A DNA stretch of 64,000 nt, taken from positions 1-64,000 of the forward strand of contig NHNW01000065.1 of NCBI GenBank assembly GCA_002786025.1, read 5' to 3'. The position numbers were made by a program, and so were the translations under genes. Of the stretch, positions 21,330 through 31,407 are shown piece by piece. This DNA is from Zasmidium citrigriseum (taxonomy: Eukaryota > Ascomycota > Dothideomycetes > Mycosphaerellales > Mycosphaerellaceae). Under the pieces are notes generated by a model that saw only the letters and a list, made by a program, of their open reading frames with translations, was not told the DNA's origin and did not search any database. The first letter of the stretch is position 1. Every line of letters starts with the position of its first letter.

Positions 21330-22568
21330 TCACCGACGGTTCTTGATAGCATTGTAGATCATGCGGCTAGGCAAGTAATCTGCAACGCTCTTCTGTCGCT
21401 GCTGTCCCTGTCCAGTGTACCCATTCTGCTGCCCCTTCTGCCCTTCAACATCCTTGAAGTCGTCCTGCTGGCTGGGCTTCTGCGCCTTCGGAACCACAAG
21501 CCCTGCCCAACTGTAGATAACAATAGCAATAGCCTCCATAGCAAACTGCATCAACGCCTGAACAATAACATGCGGGTCCAGGTAGTAGAAGATACTGCCC
21601 TGCGAACTCCAAGTCGTAGCAACAGTATACACAATCCTCACACAAAGCACCGGCAAGACCCCCACCCCCGCAAAAATCAACGCTTTCTCCGGCGCCGGGA
21701 TAGCTCGTCCCCGGACCGCCGTGAGGATCGTCAAGACCGCCAAAGCGACATAGATCGCCAGGAATATGATCCCCCCGGCTTCCAGGAGGTCCTTTCCGGT
21801 GTTGTGGTTGGAGGCATTGGTGGACTGGACTTTCGTGCCGCCGACGATTGATACGACGAGCGCGGCGAGGCCGATGAGGTGGATGGGCTGGAAGACTAGT
21901 TGGGGGAAACCGTGGGGCATCATGCTGCGGTGGAGACGTTCGAGGATTCCGAGGAGGACGAGGAGGAGGGGCATTGTGCCTGATGGGTGGGTTAGTCATT
22001 GTGCTTGGGGTGATTTGTAAATTTTGGGGGTCGTGGGAATAGGAAGATGTGGTGTTTGTGCATGTGAGGATGTTGTGGTGTGGTGGTGGGATTGGCGCTG
22101 CAGCTTTCGCTGGCCTGTTGCATCATGCACGCAGGATGGAGAACAAGCGCATATAGGGCTCATTCCCAATGCTCCGGCTTGTGCAAGCAGATCAGAGCCT
22201 GAAACCCACAATCCCTCAGGATGCTCCCTTGGGGCTCATCGTTCCCACGGCATCCGCGGACCTTATTCCTGCACACACAAACCTCCATGGCGATTTCATC
22301 TTTCTGGGATGTCTTTTCTGGACTTACCGATAGCGCTAGTGATGAATGCCGTCTCCTGCAGGCTCTGCGAGTAGTCGTTTTGGCTTTCCATGTACAGCGT
22401 ACAGGAGGCTCCGATCAAGCGCAGGATGCTAAGCGTGACCAGGTAGAGCCAACTGGCACCGCTGCCAAAGCCTTGCTTGATGTTGATGACGATGCCGATG
22501 AGTAATGCAGGAGAGAAGAAGGCGATTTCGGCGATGGCGAGATCGCCGCGGGAATTGAGGGCGCCCAT
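21330..22568 (-). CDS. Seven-TM-type membrane protein (DUF7702-like)
   Basis: Exons 22568-22328 and 21979-21330 give 296 residues, joined in phase (GTAAGT ... CATCAG). Hydrophobic helices occur at IAFFSPALLIGIVINI, WLYLVTLSILRLIGA, an FITSAIGTMPLLLVLLGIL helix built across the splice, then four more, with a polar Gln/Gly/Lys-rich cytoplasmic tail. The order SRGDLAIAEIAFFSP ... FLVxLxxLRxIGA ... SAxGxxPLLL is what I associate with the fungal DUF7702 integral-membrane family; an RTA1-like assignment is less likely. The intron is 348 nt, several times longer than every other in the window, and I see no extra exon in it. An in-frame ATG at 22730 could add a polar N terminus. Function unknown. Confidence 0.72.
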
Positions 22569-23915
22569 TTCGATGGTGATTGAAGTCGCTTTCTTGGCGA
22601 GGGAAGGGAGGGTTGAATCCTTCGATGTGGTGGTTTGATCTTTTGGACAGGTGTTGTTGGGCTTGTTGTTGATAGGAGATAGACGAATACCTGCCTGACG
22701 AGAACACTGCTCTTCATATACATTGAACATTTTCGTTCAAATCTGGGTGCCTAAGCTGTACGACGTCAATGGCACATTTCTTAACCACATCAATGGGGGT
22801 ATTGCGCTGGGCTTTGGAGAAACATTGAGCAGAAAGCGCAGAGCAGTCCGAAAAGGGAAGCGCCTGTGTTGCCTCACGAGGATAAGGCGAGGACTAAGCA
22901 CGAGCTGAGCGTGCTTGTCTCGACCAAGCAGCGCAGGGGCTGGCGGTTCTCTGACCTCAGTGGGGACTCAGCCAGATGGAGTGAGGTTGCAGGTCGGAGT
23001 TCGGCAGGATCACAGCCTGCATCCTTTTGTGGCTGTGGCGTTCTAAATTCTTCGCTTTCACTGCACAACAGCGTCACACCCAGCCTTAGCGCCAGTCGAT
23101 ATGCAAGGATCGCAGTACTTACTCGAATGAGAAGGTCATGCCGAGTCACGTGCTTTGGCTCCGGGATTAGCAGGCACTCGGCTTGGCGGTAGATCACTCC
23201 AACGGTTCCTCACGCTTCTTGCTCCAACTTGCACCCTTGGTGGATGTCCAAATCCTTCCGCATCACATCACGACTGTCGGCTTGCCGAACATGAAGCCTT
23301 TCCTAGGCCGATGGTGACAAAGACAGCTGAGTCAACCAGAGATGGAGACTTTCCGGCCCCCGGTACCTGTGGCCGGGCGATGGCACCGTTCGATACAACC
23401 CTTTCTAGGCATCTGTTTAGGCGATCGTCCGGTACCGGGTCGTTGCTTTGTACAACGACAGATATGTCCGAGAAATCCGTGGTCGAAGTGATAGGCCGCA
23501 ATACGAAAAGACATCGAAGGTGTTCCATACTGCTGGTAACTCAAGCACGCGTGGATTCGTGAAGTAGGGCTTTGCTGTCGCAGTTCGTCGTGTGGAAATA
23601 ACGTGCGCAGAACGATTTAGAATTTGGATGGCTGACGTTTGATTGCTGCTGCTCAGCCGCAGCCGGCCATTCGTATCCTCACCGTACCCAGAATATCTTC
23701 AACATCCAGCTCATGAAAAGGAGGCCATCCGGTCCAGGACATCAGGGAAAAGAGGATCTCGCATTTTCGCATTTCTCACTGTCAGCCTTATGAGCATCTG
23801 ATGTTGTCAGCGTGGTAGTGTACCGTTAGTCTCGGCAGCTCAGAATCCTGCGCGGCATTAGACGGGGTGTTCTGGAGAAGCAGCAAGAGACAAAAACAGC
23901 GAATCCTTCAAGATC
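22569..23915. other. Intergenic, shared divergent promoter
   Basis: 1.35 kb between a minus-strand membrane-protein gene and a plus-strand Zn2Cys6 gene. The short frames seen (for example 23155-23562) have no protein signature. GGTACCTGTGGCCGGG and GTCCGGTACCGGG motifs at 23362-23440 are CGG/CCG-rich and could serve the neighbouring regulator. No gene supported. Confidence 0.5.
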
Positions 23916-26146
23916 ATGGTAACGTGAGCAGGCGTCTGGTCTTTTAAATACATACTTATATTCTGGCTTTAGGTATATCTCGGGCGCCCTTCGCGAGGGT
24001 GTAAAACTTGCAAGTCTCGGCGCATCAAGGTACGTGCAAGGACGACATGCCTTTTCGGGCACTGCTTGCGACATGAACAGCTAACAGCATATCTCAGTGT
24101 GACGAAACCAAGCCAGAATGTATGAACTGCGTCAAGACGAACCGAGAGTGTCCTGGCTTGCCACAGGAAGTAGACTTGATCTTTCGAACCGAGAATCCAG
24201 CATCGAGACGGAAGTCGAAGAAGGGAGAGCGAAAGGGAAGCGACGATGTCGACGTGGTTGATCTCGGAAAGTACGTCGGCCGAAGTGGTTTGATTACCGG
24301 GATTGCAGTGCTGACTTTCGTTCCGGTTTAGCTTGGTCAATGAGTTTGATCAAGTCCAGCAAAAGGTCCAGAGGAACCAGTCCACTGGAAGCGGCAAGTC
24401 ATCGCGAAAGAGCAGCCCGCCCAAGATCTCTCCCGCGACTAGGCAGGAGCAACATCCGGTGACCGGTCGTCGGTCAGGAAGTCGCAATATCGACCTTGGA
24501 AGCCAAACCACGTTCAACCCAGCCATCGAAGAGCAGGCCACTACCTTCTTCTTCAACAACTTTGTACTAACGCCGCGGAGTAAGGAGACCACACGGGGTT
24601 TTCTTGAGATTCTTGGGCCGATGCTGCACGATGCAGGAGATGGCTCCGCTCTGCAGTTGGCCACGCAGGCTGTTGCGATGTCGACTCTCGCGAACTGGCC
24701 AGGACGAAGACATCTGCTTGCAAAGTCCCAGAGCCTTTACACAAGAGCACTCACAGCCATACAGCATGACATCCAGTGCCCTCAGCAAGCTGTCAGCGAT
24801 TCAACGCTGTTGACGGTCCTGATGTTCTCAATGTACGAGTCAGTCACATCTTCAGAGCACTCAGTCCAAGCTTGGGCGAAGCATATCGATGGAGCTGTCA
24901 CAATCGTCAAGGCACGAGGTATGAAGCAGTTCGACGACGCCAGAGCATTGCTGCTGTTCCGCGCCGTTCGAACCCAAATGTTGACGAGCTCAATCCAGCA
25001 AAGAAAGGCAATCCCAGACTTTCCAGGACCACGAGGCTGGACCAGCGATAGCGAAGGCGAGGATGCAGCATCAAGTCTGCTGGAATTCTCAGTCCAACTA
25101 CCGAATCTCCTGGCCAGAGCAAAGACGCTGTTCGCCTCAGACCAGAACGGAGAGACCATTTCGGAGATCACCGCGCTACTGCATCAAGCGTACGAGATCC
25201 AGCAAGCGTTGCTACATTGGGAATTCCATATGCCGGCCCAGTGGTGCTACAGCTCCGTTGCCAACCTTCCCACCAAGGCGAACATAGAAAACGTTGAGGA
25301 AATGCAGACATGGCCGGGCGTGCTGCACATCTACAAGGACGTCCACGTTGCCTGCGTTCGAAACAACAGCCGCATCTCCCAGATGCTATGCTCCTCGATC
25401 GTGATTGATGCGCTCAAATGGCTGGACCCGTTGCACTTCTCGATGGACGAGCGATACGCATTAGCCAAGGCTCGATTGCAGGCGTTGGTCGATGATGTCT
25501 GTTACAGCGTCCCCTTCCACCTCTACGGTCCGGAGGTTGTCCACAAGGTAAAGTCAGATGGTCAGATACGAAACCGTAAGTCCTTGAGCTTCTTGCAACG
25601 CTATCCCAGCTAATCTGTCTCTTTAGCTGGCCAAGCCTTGGGTGGCTACTTCCTGATCTGGCCTCTCTTCGCCGCTTCGAATCTCCAGGACATCCCAGAT
25701 CTTCAACGCCGCTGGCTGCGAGGTCGCCTACACGCCATCGCCCGCCAGTACGGCCTCGACCAAGGCAATCTTATGAACTCGATCAACAAAGGCCGCGGAG
25801 GGGCGAACTGGAACGAGAAGCTGGAGTACTCGGCATCGAAACCAAAGCCTTCCAAATTTGTCTTCTCGGGTAGTAAAGAGCCTGTTATCTCACCGTCTTG
25901 TCGCTTCTCGGCCCCTGATAAGGCGCAAGATCCGTCGGGTATGTCTTCTTTATTCCGTCTCTTTATTTATGCGCTAATGGTCTCGTAGATTGCCTTTGTT
26001 TCCTGAATGACCTCGATCAAACAAAGCAGCCTTCACCGAGTAGTCAGGAGGAGATGGCGTTGCTAGAAGAGTTAGGGTTGACGGATCGTTCGTCGTCGTT
26101 GTCTGATGCTCCCTTCGAGCCGATGGAGTGGATGGAGGTTGCGTGA
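23916..26146 (+). CDS. Zn2Cys6 transcription regulator, six exons
   Basis: Exons 23916-23918, 23973-24029, 24098-24270, 24332-25575, 25627-25938 and 25989-26146 give 648 residues; introns are 50-68 nt, GT-AG and in phase. The first coding exon is only the ATG; exon 2 supplies VYLGRPSRGCKTCKSRRIK and exon 3 completes the zinc cluster (Cys11, 14, 21, 28, 31, 38; CX2CX6CX6CX2CX6C). A Lys/Arg-rich linker with KKGERK follows, likely a nuclear signal. The rest matches the DUF3468/fungal-TF type of body (for example LASRAVTLLMFSMYESVT-like helices at about 24810 and RRWLRGRLHAIARQYGLDQG near the end). The C terminus is acidic. Targets unknown. It ends 145 bp before the next LRNxIY gene on the same strand. 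Confidence 0.88.
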
Positions 26147-26290
26147 GGTCTGTAGGGCCTCCACGTTGAAGCCATCGCGTGTGGCTTGAGCAAGTCACTC
26201 CCTCGCCACTTTCTCGCCGGCAAGCACTTCACTCCCGCCGAGCGACAACCTCTAAGAACCTCCAGCTTCTTCCTCGATCATCAGTCGACC

Positions 26291-27169
26291 ATGCCAACGG
26301 ATAACAAGATCGACCCCAAGGCCATGTCGCCATTCCTGCGAGACACGACTGCATATCCGGCGACTTCATTCCGCAACGACTTCCCCTCCCTCGAGTCGCA
26401 AGCAGAGACGGATGACCTGATGCAGGAGACGATGGAGAATGAGTAGGTCTCTTACCTGACATTTCGAGGCATCTACTGACGCGATTTGCCGTGAAGGACT
26501 CCAGCCATGACAGCTTCGCAGGCTAAGGGGTTCTCTGATCTCCCTGCGGAACTTCGCAACCACGTCTACGAGCTGGTCATGGAGTGTGGTGAGATCTGTG
26601 TCCAAGACAGGCGCGTCCTCCGCTGCGGTAGACCCGTGCACACCGGTAACTGGTATCGAGGCCCTCCTCCACGCTACGGTCAGGCCAACCGTTCCAACAT
26701 CATCTCTCCGCCCATCACCCGCGTCTGCCGCCAGATGCGCCAGGAAAGCCTTCCTCTCTTCTACGGCCAGACCACCTTCGTCGCATACATCGATCTTGAC
26801 GATCTCCCCAAGTTCCAGGGCCTTGAGACTTCCCACATTCGCTCTTGGCTGGATATGGTCGGCGACGAGGCTGGCAACATGGTCAAGAACCTCACCATTC
26901 GCCTTCCTCTCCCACGCAAGTGTGTGATGACCGGTGGACGCTGCGAGCGCCCTAAGCGTCATTGGCATCCCACGAGTGCCGCCGAGATCGTCGACGTTCT
27001 CAAGCTCGATATCAAGGACTCTGCCATCAAGATCGAGTTAGGTGCCACGGTCGAGGGTACCTTCTGGTGGGATGCGGTGCGCTCCGTCGACGACTACAAG
27101 AAGCTCGAGTGGAAGGAGATTGGGGAGTTTGGCGACTACGAAGAGGATGGTGGAGAGTTTAGCGACTAA
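26291..27169 (+). CDS. LRNxIY protein, two-exon type, diverged
   Basis: Exons 26291-26442 and 26497-27169 give 274 residues. The 54-nt intron has GTAGGT, ACTGACG and GTGAAG, and the Glu codon is split in the same phase as in the paralogues. Exon 1 is about 50 residues ending SQAETDDLMQETMENE. Exon 2 has FSDLPAELRNHVYELVM, then ITRVCRQMRQESLPLFYGQT in place of the FWGN block, and a longer C-terminal half with WLDMVGDEAGNMVKNL. The tail is acidic. An in-frame ATG at 26186 is possible, but 26291 gives the exon length seen in paralogues. Function unknown; the adaptor role is inferred from the LRNxIY helix. Confidence 0.8.
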
Positions 27170-27779
27170 GGAAGGAAGGTTGAGATGCAGAGGGACGTGG
27201 AATAAGGGCATCAAGTTGTTTGAACTTTGTATATGGGTCGACTGCTGAAGGATGGAGCAAGTGATGTCTTGTCTTAGTATCTTCGTGCCGGTGCGACGCA
27301 TCAGACGATGATGGCCATCGTCAATGGCTTAGACTAGTCGCAAATGAAGGAGAAAGAGTCATTGTGAAAGAACGACTGGTTGCCCGTGTCATGTCACCAC
27401 CTACCTAGAGTTCCCATCCCCTTGAACCCAAGCTTGCTGCAGGTTTGAGGCTGTCTCGACTATTGCAATTCCGTCTAAGCCACCATGTTCAGCTTTGATA
27501 GCTCGAGTCCATATGAAGTCGGGTGGAGATAGGAAGATAGAGTCATGATCAGAAAGACATGTTGGATTGAATGCCGACGGCTGTAAAAGCAGTCACAAGC
27601 TATGGGGCTCAAGGTTGATAAAGAAGTGTATGTCCAAAACAATTGCTCCTCCTATTCTCCGTGCTATTGAGACCACTCAAACAACCATTGCCCTAGTCAA
27701 TGGCATAGAGCGGCATCAAACCAGGGAGAACACGCCTCCATTCCTTCGACGTCTGGCTCCCTCCAACAGCAACCATTGC
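27170..27779. other. Intergenic between convergent LRNxIY genes
   Basis: 610 bp lying 3' of both neighbours. No gene signal. A short repeated phrase around GTCAATGGC occurs at about 27320 and 27696. Confidence 0.5.
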
Positions 27780-28647
27780 CTAGAACTCCTCAATCGGATC
27801 GTCCCACCTCTTCTTCGGCTGCTCGTCAACCTTGACCACCTTGTCGTCCAATCCCAACTCCGTCCAATCCAGATACCCCTTCAGCTGCTCCCTCGAGACC
27901 TTGCTCGGTATACCATGATGGTAGTATGACTTGCCCTCGATATCGAAGCTCTTGATCAAAGCCGCGTTCTCCTTGCCGATGAGCTCCAGCCATGCCTTAG
28001 TAGGGTTGATGTCAAGTACTGTTTTGTCCCAGTCGTCGGAGAATATGAAGTCGCCATCGGCGATCGAGTACTTGACGAGGAATCTCTTGTTCCCCCAGAA
28101 CCTGGAAGAAAGAGACAATGAGTTAGCTGCTTCTTTGTTGCGTGGTGGTGGGGATTAGTACACGTACATAGGCTTGACGTCGTTTCTAATGGTCTTGCAC
28201 AGTCGAAGTAGTGTCAAAGAGCCTGATCGAAGCTTGATCGGAGCTGGCATGGTGTATTGACGAGGCTTCGGCTTCTGTCCTGGATGGTCGCCAGTAATGC
28301 CGTTCTGGATGATGATATAGTCGCCTGTTGGTCCATCGGTCGGTCCGAGGACGAGCTCGTAGATGCAGTTTCGGATCTCCGAGCTGAGCGAAAAGAAGGA
28401 GACGCTCTTCATACTGGCCTCCATTACCGGATGCCTACTCGGGGCGTTAGCGACGAGTCCATTGCCTTGTGGACCCTGTTGTCGAGACTTACTGCTCTAC
28501 GAGTCCGCCCTCGAGGGTACATATGGTGGCGTCGACGAGCTGGTGGAACGCCTTGTCCTTGAGCCAAGGATACTCGGCGCGAAGGGCGGTGGCGAGGCGT
28601 TCGCGAGTCGTGGCGACGAACTTGGGGGTGGTCTCGGCGAATTCCAT
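27780..28647 (-). CDS. LRNxIY protein, three-exon paralogue
   Basis: Exons 28647-28493, 28434-28168 and 28101-27780 give 247 residues. Introns are 58 nt (GTAAGT ... GAGTAG) and 66 nt (GTACGT ... TTCCAG), both phase 2. Exon 1 encodes LRAEYPWLKDKAFHQLVDA and LEGGLVEQ, closely matching exon 1 of the gene at 20419. Exon 2 has SVSFFSLSSEIRNCIYELVL and LLRLCKTIRNDVKPM; exon 3 continues FWGNKRFLVKYSIADGD and AWLELIGKENAALIKSFDI. Compared with the 20419 gene there is one extra intron, placed inside the PMFWGN block. An in-frame ATG at 28773 would add a Thr/Ser-rich leader. Function unknown. Confidence 0.85.
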
Positions 28648-29057
28648 GTCGACTTGCTGAGAAACGGTGTGTTGTTTGAGAGTGTAGTACGAAAGGGCGA
28701 TGGTCGGAGGTGCGGTGGTCGAAGTCGTGTCGGTCGCAGTGGTGTTGCTTTGAAAGAGGGGAGAAGGCGACAAAAGGGGCCTTTAAGTGCCAAGACCGCT
28801 GCGAGTGAATAGCCTCTGGTCAGGGTCTTGCCCACCTCTCTCTCTCGAGTATAATGCTTTGCAATGCCTCTATAGCCTGCTTATTGAATTGCAGCAGAAC
28901 ATCCAACAGGCACGACACCTTCCTATATACCTTCTCTTTCGGGCTGTCTTCCATGTGTGGCGGCCTTCGGTCCTCTCCTAGTCGTCTCTGCTGCCTCGTA
29001 CATTCGCTGCCGCTCAAAGACGCCTGAGACAGCTCGCACAGCAGGCGTGAGTATCTT
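28648..29057. other. Intergenic: promoter of the LRNxIY gene
   Basis: 410 bp upstream of a minus-strand start and 3' of the oxidase gene. Only antisense-type frames are present; no gene supported. Confidence 0.5.
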
Positions 29058-31004
29058 CTACTCGATTCCAAGAGCGACGTACTTGTAGCCACCCTTTCGT
29101 CTAGGTGAGAAGCCGCCCCTGAGCCAGAGGACCATGACGATGCCGAGAAAGATGCAGATTCCAGCAAGGCCAAGGACTGTCGCATCGTATGCCCAGTATT
29201 GAACGGTTTGCTCAGCAGCATCTCCAACCTCCTCCACGGCATCGACTGGAGACTGCTCTTCGTCAACATGGTTTGGCATTCCGTCGTTCGACGATGGAAT
29301 AGGCGAGGACGGATTAGTGGATTGTGATATCCGCGAGACCTTTCCAGAGCAAGTCTTGTCCGGCCCAGTGTCATTGACTCCAGACAGCATGAGGCGATTC
29401 TGAAGATCATAGGGCGCTTCAATCAAGGTTGCTGACAATCCTGAATGCGAGTGCCAGTCCATGTGGCAATGGAAGAGCCATACTCCAGGATTGTCAGCAC
29501 GAAAGCGAAGACTTAGAGTCTCATGTCCGCGGATGATCACCGTGTCGCGACGCAGCGGAATCGCTACTGCGTCTTCGTCGTTCTCCTCTCTGGCACTTTG
29601 GCGCAGAACTTGGAAGTTGTGACCATGAAGGTGGACCGGATGTTCCATGTGCATGTTGGTGAGCAGGATCTCGATGACTTCGTTTCGCTGGACCACGAAG
29701 GGAATCGATTTTGTTCCGTAAGTTGCAGGATCGCTGACATCGGACGTACTGACCAGAGCATTGAAAAGCGTAGGAACCTCGGGATGGCTGTAGTCAGTGG
29801 AATTGAATGTCCAGCTATGCACATGTCAGTTATATATGTCGATGCAGAAGGAGATACTTCTGGGATATACTGGACGAGACCGTCATGGTTGTTCATTCCA
29901 ATGGTCAACGGTAATGTACGGTCGATCTCCGTCAGACGCGGCTGCCCGTCAAAGGGTATAAGCTCCAGGTCATCGAATGGATCTAAGTCTGGAGCTTCTT
30001 TCGCCTGTGGGCATGGTCTGCTTTTGTCATACTGAAAACAGCCATAGGTTTCGATGTGGCCCTAGCAGGTCAGCTTGATGTATTCAAGTTGATCAATAAC
30101 AACTTACTCGATCCAACTTCGCAACGATGGGAAAGTTTTGCTCGGAGTCGCTACGAGTTGTCACAAGCACGCCGTATCGCTGTCCCGTTGCGATGTACAG
30201 CATTTGAGCTTCACTCGGCTGTGTGTATACACCATCTACCTCAATGATGGTCATAGAGTGCCCTTCGATCCAGACGTATTGCGAGGCAAGTGCTCCGATG
30301 TTCGCTAGTCGAAGGTAGTAAGTCTTACTCGGTTCGACCGGTACAACGAGATCCGCCTTATCATTCATCAGACCAGCGTCCGGCATGGGATCGTGCGGCA
30401 TCATATGGCCTCCAGCACCGTAGCTTGCGAGAAGAGACGGCGTCTGTTCGTGGTACCAGTCGGACAGAGAGATTGCGATGTCATCGTCGTACTTCCCACT
30501 ATACGGAGAGTCTGGGTCGTCTACGATCAACATGCCTCTCAATCCATCTGGATACTGAGACTCGGTGTGGGAATGATACCAATACGTTCCTCCTTGCTGA
30601 ACCTGCAGTCATCTTGTCAGCGAGACGACCCTCGCACTCCTGCTTGAACTCACCTCAAACTTGTATGTGAAGCTCGTCCCTGGCTCAATAGCACACTGAC
30701 TGACATAGCTCGTACCATCCATATGGCTCGATCCATTCATGAAGAGGCCATGGAAGTGTATTGACGCGGACTGGTTTCCGAGAGAGTTGATGACATCGAC
30801 TTCCAAAGTATCGCCAACGGTGGCCCTAATCGTAGGAAGTGGAAAAGCATCGTTCACACCAATGACCGGCCGGGCTACTTGGTTATCGGGGGCTGCCCGA
30901 ACCCAGGTAAGATTGAAGCTGTAATGGGTTGTGTGGCCAGCTGTTGCGTGGATGAGAAAGAGAAAGACAAAGGCCAGCACGTGGATCAGCCGAAGAGGTT
31001 GCAT
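29058..31004 (-). CDS. Membrane-anchored multicopper oxidase (Fet3-like ferroxidase)
   Basis: Exons 31004-30654, 30602-30108, 30061-29871 and 29814-29058 give 597 residues. Introns are 46-56 nt; the third uses GTATAT as donor, which keeps phase and the spacing expected in Fet3. Signal peptide at residues 1-22. All four copper motifs are present: HFHG (83-86), WYHSH (125-129), HPVHLHGH (404-411) and HCHMDWHSHSGL (461-472), with Leu472 near the axial position. A Ser/Pro/Asp/Glu stalk and one transmembrane helix (about 559-578) end the protein, as in plasma-membrane ferroxidases that oxidise Fe(II) for uptake. A laccase-type substrate cannot be excluded. The usual partner permease (FTR1) is not in the window. 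Confidence 0.88.
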
Positions 31005-31407
31005 GCTCAATAGAGCTCAGGAGATTTTTCGCACACCATGAAGCAAAAGTCAATTCTCAGATAGAGCGAGGCGGGTCGAAATTGGGTCTGGAAAGATGAT
31101 TTCTGCCGTCAGCTGTAGTGCCATGCCTCTGAGCAAGTTTTCGTAAGCGGCCAGGTGGCGGCGCAGAGCATCCCTTTGTTAAATCTCGGCATGCATGGCA
31201 TTCTGTCTTGTCGAACCGCCATCATGACAAGGTAAGGGAAGGGCTCGATTGAAGGCGAGGAAGGGAGTCTCCATGGCCGATCTCTTTTCACAACAATTGC
31301 GTTGTCCTTGGGAAATTTTTAGGAAGGTTGGATCTACGGAATAGATCTCGGAGTATACGGGGGCCTGGATCTCAGCTCCTGCTCAATACCCAGTGAGCAC
31401 TATAAGT
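31005..31407. other. Intergenic: oxidase promoter
   Basis: 403 bp between two minus-strand genes. No gene. No clear GATA (iron-repressor) cluster was noticed. Confidence 0.45.
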
